A stretch of DNA of 64,000 nucleotides from Echinicola shivajiensis (GTDB lineage Bacteria > Bacteroidota > Bacteroidia > Cytophagales > Cyclobacteriaceae), in assembly GCF_018642165.1 (NCBI RefSeq), contig NZ_JAHHZM010000021.1, positions 23,964-87,963 of the forward strand, read 5' to 3'. A model generated the notes under the pieces. It did no database searches and was not told the origin of the DNA. It was given only the letters and a program-made list of their open reading frames with translations. Position numbers and translations under genes: made by a program. This document shows, in pieces, positions 25,708-34,340 of this stretch (position 1 is its first letter; each line of letters starts with the position of its first letter).

Positions 25708-28227
25708 TCAACTTCTCAAAATCTCCATGGGAGGTTTATTGATAATGTTCTTGCCATTTAACCAGCCTAGGAGTACAGTGATGGCCGTAATCATCACATA
25801 TATGATTCCCGCTTCCTTCCAGGCCCATTGTACTGGAAATTCAAATACCCAAATATTCAGCATGGCTGTGGCCAGAAAAGAAAGTAAAATGCCGCTTAGG
25901 GAAGCAAGACTTCCCAAAAAGAAATATTCCATGGTATTGATTGTTCTGACCACTGGGGAACTTGCTCCTAAGGTCCTTAACAGAATGCTTTCCCGCATCC
26001 TTTGGTATTTACTTATGATCAAGGAGCTTACCAATACCAAGATCCCAGTGATAATGCTGAACAGGGCCATGAATTGTATGACAAAGCTGATCTTGCCCAA
26101 AATCTCTTCAAAGGTGTCTACAATTAAGCCAAGGTTGATGACAGAAATATTCGGGAAGGATTTTACAATTTTGTTCTGTACCTGGGCTGCCTGCTTATCA
26201 GTTTCGGATTTGGTAATGACAACGTGGAATTTTGGGGCTTTTTCCAGTACATTTTCCGGGAACAGCACCAAGAAATTGGTGGAAACCTGTCTGAAATTCA
26301 CCTCTCTAAAGCTGCCTACATAGGTTTTAATAGGCCTTCCTTGTACATTGAATACAATTTCATCGCCCATTTTTATGCCAGTTCTTCCTGCGTATCCTTT
26401 GTCAAAGGAGATATAAATACTATCCTTCGGGGATTCCACCCGATGCAATTTGCCCTCTGCTAAGCTTTCTGATTTTATTAGGCTATCTCTGTAAGTAACC
26501 CTGAATTCTCTATTATAAAGACCCCTGGATCTTTTTTCCTCATCTGGTAGTTCTGCATTTTCACTTTTGTCCACCCCGTTTATCGTCTCCAGTCTCATGG
26601 TGACTATGGGTACTTCCTGCATTACAGGTAAGCCTTCATTCAATACAGACTGTTTTACTTTTTCCACCTGGGAGGTTTGAATGTCAAAAAAGAGCATATT
26701 GGGCTGGTCTTCCTTGTCGGCAAATTTTACCTGGTCCAGCAATTGGTTTTGTACAAAGAACAGAGTGGAAATCATGGCCGTGCCCAAACCTATGGTAGCA
26801 ATCAAGGAAATGGTTTGATTGTTTGGCCTGTAGAGATTGGCCAAGGATTGTCGGATAGGGTAGCTCAATGAAAGCGGTAAAAACCTTCTGATCAACCACA
26901 TGATCCCAGTGCCTACAAACCATAAAGTGGCAAAGGCCAAGACCACAAATCCAGTAAAACCTAAGGCTTCCTCCCAACCATCCAAAAGGTATAGGCTGAA
27001 GGAAAATATAAATACGCCAATGGCCACCATTACTAACCATCTCCATGGGTCCTTGCTGAACTTCACCGCATCCTCATCGGTACGCAAAGTCATCATTGGA
27101 GGGACCTTTCTTATTTTTAGTAATGGGAGAAAGGCAAACAACACCGAGATAAACAGCCCTGTTATGATCCCAAATGCAACAGCTCTCCATGAGACAGACA
27201 CAGTGACATCTACTGGTAAAAAGTCACTGAAAACCTGCGGCAAGATAAACTGAATCAAGCTTCCCAAGAGTGCTCCGAGTAAGGAACCTACCAAGCCCAT
27301 CAATTTGATTTGGGTCAGGTAAATCAAAAAGGTGTCCATGGAGGAAACCCCCAGGCAACGCAAGACAGCCACTGAAGCGAGTTTTTCCTTTACAAAAACA
27401 TTGACCGCACTGGCCACGCCTACACATCCTAAAAGCAGGGCTACAAAGGCTACAAAGCTCAAGAAGTCGGATAGATTGGCAAATGACCTTCCGGTGGACC
27501 TCTTTTTGTCTTCTACAGTGTCTGCATCCACATGATCTTCTTCCCAGATCTCATCATAGGGCTTGATCAATTCATCAACATTTGTTCCTTGATCAAAACT
27601 ATAATACCTCTGGTAGTTTACCCTGCTACCATATTGGATCAAACCAGTCTCATCGGCATATTCCATGGGGATATATACTATGGGAGCAACGGTAGCGGTA
27701 ATTCCTGTTTGTCCTGGTGCACCCAATAAAGCTCCTGCAATGACAAATTGGACATTGCCTACTTTTATACTATCACCTACGGATGCATTGAACTGTTCCA
27801 TGAGGATCTTTTCCACCAAAGCTTTTGGTTGTCCATCTCTGAAATCCCTAGCTGCAGAGACAGGCGCGGTTTCCAAGGCACCATAGAATGGGAAATTTCC
27901 CTCCAATGCCCTGATCTGAACCAGCCTGCTTTCATTGGATTTGGTGAAGGACACCATACTGGCAAAATTGATTTCCTCGGCCAGATCGATGGCCATGGTA
28001 TCCAATTCCTGATCTCCAATTGGTTGATTGTTTTCCAAGACAAGGTCGGCACCAAGTAATTCCCTTGCCTGATTGTCTATGTCCTTCGAAAGGTTGTCGC
28101 CAAATGAACTGATGGCTACCAAAGCAGCGATTCCGATCACTATTGAGGAAATAAAAAGTAGGAGTTTGCCTTTGTTTTGTCGGAAATCCCTAAAGGCCAT
28201 TTTAAGAATCCATTCCAATCTATGCAT
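25708..28227 (-). CDS. ABC transporter permease, YbbP-like (FtsX family)
   Basis: This 839-aa membrane protein has the layout of YbbP-type permeases: an N-terminal membrane helix (about 15-35), a large extracytoplasmic domain, three helices near 255-380, four more hydrophobic segments near 395-480, a second extracytoplasmic domain and a C-terminal FtsX-type triple helix. An upstream in-frame ATG would add 24 basic residues lying inside the ATPase gene; ATG at 28227, overlapping the ATPase stop by 8 bp, is preferred. Such transporters are thought to act on lipids or lipoproteins rather than to move solutes through a channel. Confidence 0.88.
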   Translation of the reverse strand: MHRLEWILKMAFRDFRQNKGKLLLFISSIVIGIAALVAISSFGDNLSKDIDNQARELLGADLVLENNQPIGDQELDTMAIDLAEEINFASMVSFTKSNESRLVQIRALEGNFPFYGALETAPVSAARDFRDGQPKALVEKILMEQFNASVGDSIKVGNVQFVIAGALLGAPGQTGITATVAPIVYIPMEYADETGLIQYGSRVNYQRYYSFDQGTNVDELIKPYDEIWEEDHVDADTVEDKKRSTGRSFANLSDFLSFVAFVALLLGCVGVASAVNVFVKEKLASVAVLRCLGVSSMDTFLIYLTQIKLMGLVGSLLGALLGSLIQFILPQVFSDFLPVDVTVSVSWRAVAFGIITGLFISVLFAFLPLLKIRKVPPMMTLRTDEDAVKFSKDPWRWLVMVAIGVFIFSFSLYLLDGWEEALGFTGFVVLAFATLWFVGTGIMWLIRRFLPLSLSYPIRQSLANLYRPNNQTISLIATIGLGTAMISTLFFVQNQLLDQVKFADKEDQPNMLFFDIQTSQVEKVKQSVLNEGLPVMQEVPIVTMRLETINGVDKSENAELPDEEKRSRGLYNREFRVTYRDSLIKSESLAEGKLHRVESPKDSIYISFDKGYAGRTGIKMGDEIVFNVQGRPIKTYVGSFREVNFRQVSTNFLVLFPENVLEKAPKFHVVITKSETDKQAAQVQNKIVKSFPNISVINLGLIVDTFEEILGKISFVIQFMALFSIITGILVLVSSLIISKYQRMRESILLRTLGASSPVVRTINTMEYFFLGSLASLSGILLSFLATAMLNIWVFEFPVQWAWKEAGIIYVMITAITVLLGWLNGKNIINKPPMEILRS

Positions 28228-28897
28228 GTTGACTTTCTTGAATTTTTCCTCCTTTGATATGAATGATCTTATGGGTCTTGGCCGCAAGCTCGGTATCATG
28301 GGTGACCATGATCAAGGTGGTGCCTGAGGCCTTGTTTAAGTCAAAAATCAAATTTTCAATCATTTCACCTGTTTCGGTGTCAAGGTTTCCCGTTGGCTCA
28401 TCAGCGAATAAAATTTTTGGTTCATTGGCAAAGGCCCGGGCGATGGATACCCGTTGCTGTTCTCCACCTGATAATTGGCTTGGATAATGGGTGGCTCTGT
28501 CCTTAAGTCCTACTTTTTCCAATAATTCCAAAGCCTTGTCCTTGGCATCCTTTCTCTTTTTCAATTCCAATGGTACCATCACGTTTTCTAATGCTGTCAA
28601 GGTGGGGAGTAATTGGAAATTCTGAAAAATAAATCCTATTTCCTGGCTTCTCACCGCAGCTCTTTCATCTTCTGTCATCCCATCCAGCCGATGTCCATTT
28701 AAGCTTATACTTCCTTCACTGGCGCTATCCAGGCCTGCACACAATCCCAAAAGGGTGGTTTTTCCACTTCCAGAAGGTCCAACAATGGCCACACTGTCAC
28801 CAGCAGCAACACTCATGTTTACATTGTCCAACACGGTCAATTTTCGTGAACCACTTTGGTAAATCTTACTTACATTTTTAACAGAAAGTATGCTCAT
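28220..28897 (-). CDS. ABC transporter ATP-binding protein, YbbA/LolD-like
   Basis: The 225-aa ATPase has Walker A G-P-S-G-S-G-K-T-T (39-47), Q-loop F-I-F-Q-N-F-Q-L-L, signature L-S-G-G-E-Q-Q-R-V (141-149), Walker B I-L-F-A-D-E-P-T-G-N-L-D and switch His in V-T-H-D. It energises the overlapping FtsX-type permease. The divergent tesA-like gene upstream reproduces the tesA-ybbA-ybbP neighbourhood known from Proteobacteria. Confidence 0.95.
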   Translation of the reverse strand: MSILSVKNVSKIYQSGSRKLTVLDNVNMSVAAGDSVAIVGPSGSGKTTLLGLCAGLDSASEGSISLNGHRLDGMTEDERAAVRSQEIGFIFQNFQLLPTLTALENVMVPLELKKRKDAKDKALELLEKVGLKDRATHYPSQLSGGEQQRVSIARAFANEPKILFADEPTGNLDTETGEMIENLIFDLNKASGTTLIMVTHDTELAAKTHKIIHIKGGKIQESQHA

Positions 28898-29178
28898 AAA
28901 TTTAAATTCTAATTGAAACAGGAAACAATTTTGGCCTCCCTTTTGGTTTTATATGTTCTTTGGCCTGGAAACTGTAAAAGAATTTGGCCCAAATGGAAAA
29001 TTAATCAATTTCGTGATTATCATACCCGATAGTGCTCTTTAGGCCAATTTGTAATTATTTAGGTCATAATGGCCTTGGATTGTTAAGTATAATACAAGTA
29101 TGTTAAAGAAAACCGGGCAGGCTATTCTAACGTCAATAAGTTATTAAATCGTAATTTAGGAGCAATAAGTTTCACAAC

Positions 29179-29871
29179 ATGACCAAAACAAGTATACTTA
29201 AGTCAATATTAAGCCTTTCAATTGTAGGTGTTTTTTTAGGTTCCTGTAGCTCTGAACAAAAGCAAAGTACTGAGAAAAAGGAAGAGACAGAAACGGCGGT
29301 TAGCCCAGCAGCTGAAGAAAAGAAAAAGACCATTCTTTTTTTTGGTGACAGCATGACAGCGGGCTACGGGGTGGATCAGTCCCAAGCTTTTCCTGCTTTG
29401 ATACAAAATACAATTGATAGTTTAGCCCTGGATTATAAGGTGATCAATGGAGGGCTTAGTGGGGAGACTTCTGCCAGTGGGCTATCCAGGATTGATTGGT
29501 TTTTAGAAGACAAGCCGGATATTTTTATTTTGGAACTGGGAGGCAATGATGGATTGAGGGGAATCCAACTGGATGAAACAAGGAAAAATCTGCAAGGAAT
29601 TATAGACAAGATCGAGCAGAAATACCCTGAAACCAAGATCATCCTAGCAGGCATGCAAATTCCCCCAAATATGGGACAGGAATATACCACTGAGTTTCGA
29701 AAAATGTACCCTGAAATTGCTAAGGAGAATGATTTGGTGCTTATTCCATTTTTATTGGAAGGAGTTGGCGGGAATGCGGCGCTAAACCAGCCCGATGGAA
29801 TCCACCCTACCGCTGAGGGGCATCAAGTGGTCGCCAAAAATGTATGGGAATTCTTGGAGCCGGTATTGTAA
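29179..29871 (+). CDS. tesA: GDSL-family arylesterase / lysophospholipase-like lipoprotein
   Basis: This 230-aa SGNH hydrolase has a lipoprotein signal peptide with lipobox L-G-S-C (C23), an acidic linker, and all four blocks: G-D-S-M with nucleophile S58, G93 in N-G-G-L-S-G, N123 in G-G-N-D, and D206/H209 in D-G-I-H-P. TesA-type enzymes hydrolyse acyl esters and thioesters. Here the enzyme should be lipid-anchored in the periplasm. It is divergent from the YbbA/YbbP-like genes, a conserved arrangement consistent with a joint role in lipid handling. Confidence 0.9.
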   Translation: MTKTSILKSILSLSIVGVFLGSCSSEQKQSTEKKEETETAVSPAAEEKKKTILFFGDSMTAGYGVDQSQAFPALIQNTIDSLALDYKVINGGLSGETSASGLSRIDWFLEDKPDIFILELGGNDGLRGIQLDETRKNLQGIIDKIEQKYPETKIILAGMQIPPNMGQEYTTEFRKMYPEIAKENDLVLIPFLLEGVGGNAALNQPDGIHPTAEGHQVVAKNVWEFLEPVL

Positions 29872-30256
29872 TACTGGCTTTTTTCTTGTTCATACAAACT
29901 AAAATTTCACCGCTTATAATTTTTAAATTATAACAAGCAAAACTATAATTTTACATTATTTGCAATGAATCGATTTTTTTAAAGCAACGTTATTAATGGA
30001 TATGATTTTTTATTGAAAATAAATTAAAATATGCCCTCGGGCAATCTTTTTTGTATAAAACACTAAAACCTTTTAGCTAATATTTTTTTTATATCTTTCC
30101 GTTCTAAAGAATAACCTAATCAAATATTTCAATTTCAGTAGAATTAAGAAACATATTCTGTTAGTTTTGAACAAAAATGATTCATAATTCCAGTAATGTT
30201 CTTTGGGTATAGCCAAATAAAATCTAACTTAAAAGACAATTTTAAAATAAATCAGT
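29872..30256. other. AT-rich intergenic region upstream of the GMC operon
   Basis: This 385-bp stretch has no gene. TATCTTTC at 30092-30099 is a near match to the Bacteroidota -7 element and may drive the GMC operon with a leader of about 150 nt. Confidence 0.4.
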
Positions 30257-31999
30257 ATGAGTTTTCAAATAAAATCTCCCGGAGAAGCATACGATGTGAT
30301 TATCGTCGGTTCAGGTGCTGGAGGGGGTATGGCCTCAAAAATCTTGTCTGAGGCAGGATTTTCAGTAGCCGTTGTTGAAGCGGGGGGAGATTTTGACCCT
30401 GCCAAAGAGGAAGACAGAACCCAACTTAGATTTCCATGGGAATCTCCACGTAGAGGCGCCAGCACACAAAACAGACCTTTTGGTGATTTTGATGCGGCCA
30501 TTGGTGGATGGGATATTGATGGTGAACCTTATACCAAAGCCGACGGGACTGAATTTGATTGGTTCAGGTCTAGGATGGTGGGTGGCCGTACCAACCACTG
30601 GGGAAGAATTTCCCTGCGTTTTGGGCCTAATGATTTTAAAAGAAAAAACATTGATGGTTTAGGTGACAACTGGCCTATCGGCTACGAAGACGTAAAGCCA
30701 TATTATGATAAAGTAGATAAACTGATTGGGGTATTTGGCTCCAAAGAAGGAATCTATAATGAGCCAGATGGATTTTTCCTTCCACCTCCCAAGCCACGTT
30801 TGCATGAATTGTTCATCAAAAGGGGAGCAGATAAGGTCAATATCCCAGTAATGCCTTCTCGACTTTCCATTCTTACTAAGCCTATCAACAACGAAAGGGG
30901 AGCATGTTTCTTCTGTAACCAGTGTAACAGGGCTTGTCAAGCCTATGCCGATTTCTCTGCGGGTACTTGTTTGGTGAAACCAGCTATGAAAAAAGGCAAG
31001 GTAGACCTTTATACTTATGCCATGGTTCGTAAGGTTACTACTGATGATAAAGGTTTGGCTACTGGAGTATCTTATATCAGCAAGGTAGATATGAAGGAAT
31101 ACAAGCTTAAGTCGAGAGTAGTGGTGTTGGGTGCTTCAGCTTGTGAGTCTGCCAGAATCATGTTGAACTCTAAGTCCAAGGCTCACCCTGATGGCTTGAG
31201 TAACAGCAGTGGTATGATCGGTAGATACCTACATGACTCTACAGGTTCTGATAGAATGGGCTTCATTCCTGATTTGGTCGACAGACAAAAATACAATGAA
31301 GATGGTGTAGGCGGTATGCACGTCTATACTCCTTGGTGGTTGGACAACAGTAAGTTGGACTTTGCCAGAGGTTATCATATTGAATACTGGGGCGGTATGT
31401 CCATGCCAAGCTATGGTTTTGGTTTTGGAATGGATACCATCAGAAAGCATATCAAGGATGAATTCGGAAATCCAGGAACTGCTGGTGGTTATGGTGCTGG
31501 ATTGAAAAAAGATATTCGTCGTTATTTCGGAACCATGGTAGGTATGTCAGGAAGAGGGGAAAGTATCCCTCGTTATGAAAACTACTGTGAGATCGACAAT
31601 AACACGGTGGATAAATACGGAATCCCAGTATTGAAATTCAACTATAACTGGACAGACCAGGAAATCAATCAGGCTAAGCACATGCAGGACACCTTTGAAG
31701 AGGTGTTGACCAATGCGGGTGCAGTGTTATTTGGTGAAAAAGCCGGGCCAGATTCCAAATACGGTCTTCATGCCCCAGGTAGAATTATCCACGAAGTAGG
31801 TACAACCAGAATGGGGGATGATCCAAAAACATCTGTGTTGAACAGCAACTGCCAGGCACATGAGTGTAAAAACCTATTTGTGGTTGATGGTGGTTCATTT
31901 GTTTCTCAAGCTGATAAGAACCCTACTTGGACCATCTTGGCATTGGCTTGGAGAACATCAGACTATATTGTTAGCGAATTGAAAAAGAAAAATATCTAA
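30257..31999 (+). CDS. GMC family FAD-dependent dehydrogenase with Cys cluster
   Basis: The 580-aa flavoenzyme has the FAD-binding G-x-G-x-x-G (V-G-S-G-A-G-G-G, 17-24), the GMC motif region M-V-G-G-R-T-N-H-W-G (108-117), and the C-terminal catalytic region with H-E-V-G-T-T-R-M-G and N-P-T-W-T-I-L-A-L. A cysteine cluster, C217, C220, C223, C227 and C238, lies where the FAD-glucose dehydrogenase alpha subunit holds a 3Fe-4S cluster. The enzyme probably oxidises a sugar or sugar acid. It has no signal peptide; the downstream small subunit has a Tat-like one, so co-export is likely. Spacing to that gene is 11 bp. Confidence 0.9.
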   Translation: MSFQIKSPGEAYDVIIVGSGAGGGMASKILSEAGFSVAVVEAGGDFDPAKEEDRTQLRFPWESPRRGASTQNRPFGDFDAAIGGWDIDGEPYTKADGTEFDWFRSRMVGGRTNHWGRISLRFGPNDFKRKNIDGLGDNWPIGYEDVKPYYDKVDKLIGVFGSKEGIYNEPDGFFLPPPKPRLHELFIKRGADKVNIPVMPSRLSILTKPINNERGACFFCNQCNRACQAYADFSAGTCLVKPAMKKGKVDLYTYAMVRKVTTDDKGLATGVSYISKVDMKEYKLKSRVVVLGASACESARIMLNSKSKAHPDGLSNSSGMIGRYLHDSTGSDRMGFIPDLVDRQKYNEDGVGGMHVYTPWWLDNSKLDFARGYHIEYWGGMSMPSYGFGFGMDTIRKHIKDEFGNPGTAGGYGAGLKKDIRRYFGTMVGMSGRGESIPRYENYCEIDNNTVDKYGIPVLKFNYNWTDQEINQAKHMQDTFEEVLTNAGAVLFGEKAGPDSKYGLHAPGRIIHEVGTTRMGDDPKTSVLNSNCQAHECKNLFVVDGGSFVSQADKNPTWTILALAWRTSDYIVSELKKKNI

Positions 32000-32010
32000 A
32001 GGACAGGACG

Positions 32011-32721
32011 ATGAATAGAAGAGAGAATTTAAAACTGCTATTTACTGGATCTTTGGCTTCTGGTCTATTTATGACTGGTTGTGGTCCTGAAGCCCCTAAG
32101 GAAATTGCCCATGCTCCAACTATCGGAGAGGGAACCAAATGGGGCAGGACTCCTGAAGAAATGATCCGCAATGCTGAATTGGAAGCGGAAGTTTTCTTTA
32201 GAGAGGATGAAATGAAAAAGTTGAACTACTTGGTAGATGTGATCATTCCAAAAGACGATGTCTCTGGAAGTGCCACTGAAGCTGGAGTTCCTGATTTTAT
32301 AGAGTTTATCGTCAAGGATATGCCATATTACAAAACTCCTATGAGAGGTGGATTGATGTGGCTGGATACTGAGGCAGAGGACAGGTTTGGCAAGCCATTT
32401 ATGGAGGCGAGCGAAGATCAGCGAATTGAGATTATTGACGATATCGCTTATCCTGATAAGGCCAAGCCAGAAATGAGCCGTGGTGTTAAGTTTTTCAACA
32501 CCCTAAGAAACCTGACATCTACTGGTTTCTTTACTTCTCAAGAGGGCTTCAAAGACCTTGATTATAAAGGTAACCGTCCGAATGTTTGGGATGGTGTTCC
32601 TGATGAGGTAATGGCGAAACACGGATTCAAATTAGAAGAAAAATATATTCCTTTATATATGAACCCAGACACCAGGTCTACACTGGCACAATGGGATGAT
32701 GAAGGAAATTTAATTGGTTAA
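32011..32721 (+). CDS. Gluconate 2-dehydrogenase subunit 3 family protein
   Basis: This 236-aa protein has a twin-arginine N-terminus (N-R-R-E-N-L-K) with a hydrophobic stretch and possible lipobox M-T-G-C (C24). The mature part has the subunit 3 features I-P-K-D-D-x-S-G-S-A-x-E-A-G-V-P-D-F-I near 75-93 and a helical body. Family members pair with GMC dehydrogenases as maturation or export partner. It is second gene of the operon and is followed by a terminator. Confidence 0.9.
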   Translation: MNRRENLKLLFTGSLASGLFMTGCGPEAPKEIAHAPTIGEGTKWGRTPEEMIRNAELEAEVFFREDEMKKLNYLVDVIIPKDDVSGSATEAGVPDFIEFIVKDMPYYKTPMRGGLMWLDTEAEDRFGKPFMEASEDQRIEIIDDIAYPDKAKPEMSRGVKFFNTLRNLTSTGFFTSQEGFKDLDYKGNRPNVWDGVPDEVMAKHGFKLEEKYIPLYMNPDTRSTLAQWDDEGNLIG

Positions 32722-32738
32722 TTGTTTGTTTTGGATGT

Positions 32739-32776
32739 AAAAAGGCCTTCCGCTATGGCGGATGGCTTTTTTTTTC
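32739..32776 (+). terminator. Terminator of the GMC dehydrogenase operon
   Basis: A G+C-rich hairpin (AAAAGGCCTTCCGC opposite GCGGATGGCTTTTT, two mismatches) with loop TATG is followed by nine T. Confidence 0.85.
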
Positions 32777-32792
32777 TAAAAAATTTAATGCA

Positions 32793-33140
32793 ATGGGTAA
32801 ATATTCCTTGAAAATTGTCTTAGCAGTATTTTCGCTGACACTGTTTTTTGTGATACTTTTGGGGCATTATATTCAGGAAATAAAAACCATTACTCTTATT
32901 CTTTCCGCTCCCCTATTGTTGATCTTGGCGGGGGTGTTTTTATCAAAAATGAAATTGGAATCCCTTTTTAAATTTCTCTTAAGCTACTTTAGTGTTACCT
33001 GTCTGATCTTATTGATCAATGAATATATCCATATATGGGTACCATTGCATATTGTTTGGCTGGCGGGAAATGTTTTAATCTTGGCCTTGATACTGTATAT
33101 AAGAGGTGTTTTTAGAAAGTCTATAAAAAAAACGGGCTAA
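32793..33140 (+). CDS. Small four-helix membrane protein, unknown function
   Basis: The 115-aa product is almost wholly hydrophobic with four predicted membrane helices (about 5-28, 33-50, 55-75, 83-105) and a basic tail R-K-S-I-K-K-T-G. No family recognised. It lies between the GMC operon terminator and a convergent lipocalin-like gene. Confidence 0.65.
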   Translation: MGKYSLKIVLAVFSLTLFFVILLGHYIQEIKTITLILSAPLLLILAGVFLSKMKLESLFKFLLSYFSVTCLILLINEYIHIWVPLHIVWLAGNVLILALILYIRGVFRKSIKKTG

Positions 33141-33170
33141 CCCCATTCTATAAAAAGCCTTCGGAAATAA

Positions 33171-33626
33171 TTACTTCCATCTCTCGAATACCATTTTTGC
33201 TTCCTGCTCTGTACCATTGATGATAGGGGCCAGGATGAGGCTTTTTCCATCCAGCTGAATGATTTTGGCCTTTTTGCTTCGATCTCGGTTGATTTCATTT
33301 ATTATAAGCACATTGCCCTCCAAGTTATATTCTGCTTGCCTTTGCACGATATCACCTCTTTCCAAATCGGTGAAGTCGAGTTGCTTTTCGTCTTTGAATT
33401 TATAGTAAGTATTGGACATTAGGATTTTAATCCTTTCCTCCATGGCCATTCTTTTTTCTGGATTGGCAGATAAGTAAGCCTTTGAATCCCTAATCTGATC
33501 CACTGCTTCGTTTTTTACCAATTTCCATTCTCCAACAAGAAGTTCCGATTGAAGTTCTTGGGCATGTGAAAGTCCAAGTCCAAGTGAGCAAATAAGGAGA
33601 AGCGTAATCAAGAAAATCCTATGCAT
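33171..33626 (-). CDS. Secreted lipocalin-like protein, unknown function
   Basis: The 151-aa protein has a signal peptide ending at S-H-A-Q (residue 23) and begins its mature part with L-V-G-E-W-K-L-V-K, the typical first strand of lipocalin-like Bacteroidota proteins. Further strands follow an alpha-helical insert (about 45-70). The binding target is unknown. Confidence 0.7.
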   Translation of the reverse strand: MHRIFLITLLLICSLGLGLSHAQELQSELLVGEWKLVKNEAVDQIRDSKAYLSANPEKRMAMEERIKILMSNTYYKFKDEKQLDFTDLERGDIVQRQAEYNLEGNVLIINEINRDRSKKAKIIQLDGKSLILAPIINGTEQEAKMVFERWK

Positions 33627-34340
33627 AACCAGTAGTTGTCATGAGTTGTTTTTTGTCAGCTGTGAATATACTAAATCAAAACACAAGCCAGTCTGTTACC
33701 AGTCTTAACTTAATATATCTATTGGCTTATTTTGTGAAATTTTGGCTAAATAAGAAGTGGATTTTTTTGAGCTATGTGTATCCGTATCATTTAACATATC
33801 CTCTGAGAAACGAAATATTCATCGAAATCATTTGTTTGGCCTTTGGAGCATTCGGTTTTGGAACGGTTGAGGAGAGCGTTAAGAAAATGAGCTAGCTCGC
33901 GTCGTGGAGGGATGAGCGTAAAGAAAACAGTCAGTGACTGTTTTTAGCGAGTAGCCAGCTTGCAGGGCAGGCTCTCTCGTTTCGAGATCGTTTCCTCAGC
34001 ATAAAGCACCTGTCTCGATCACTATCGATTCCTATATCCGCTCATTTTTAGCCCGTAACAAGTGTTTCAAAATCAAATTGAGAAAATAGCCCTAATCGAA
34101 ACTGTATTTGACTCAATTTGGAGAAGGCTCCACGGCCTAGATTTCCTGCCTGCCGGCAAGGCAGGTTTGCCTACTTTTTCATCAATGGAAATGCGAAGCA
34201 TTCATGATGACCATCAAGAATAAAACATTACCTGAATAAAAAGTAGGAAAGCTTAAAAATAATCTAATGGCTATGTTTAGTAAAGCAGATACACATATTT
34301 TATTATATTAAGTGTGTAAAAAACGATAACCCAAAAACAA
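33627..34340. other. Intergenic region with scattered palindromes
   Basis: I see no supported gene in these 714 bp. It holds short inverted repeats, for example AACAGTCAGTGACTGTTT near 33938-33955 and CTGCCTGCCGGCAAGGCAG near 34147-34165. The latter core (GCCTGCC...GGCAGGC) recurs at several other places in the window. The last 60 bp are AT-rich promoter-like DNA ahead of the Gfo/Idh/MocA gene. Confidence 0.45.

Noticed and set aside
25727..28059. Several plus-strand frames inside the ABC permease gene
   Set aside because: They are antisense shadows of a continuous, well-supported 839-codon gene.
33641..33895. Open frame of 84 codons after the lipocalin-like gene
   Set aside because: Low-complexity, Phe/Tyr/Ile-rich translation of AT-rich intergenic DNA without ribosome-binding site or recognisable pattern.
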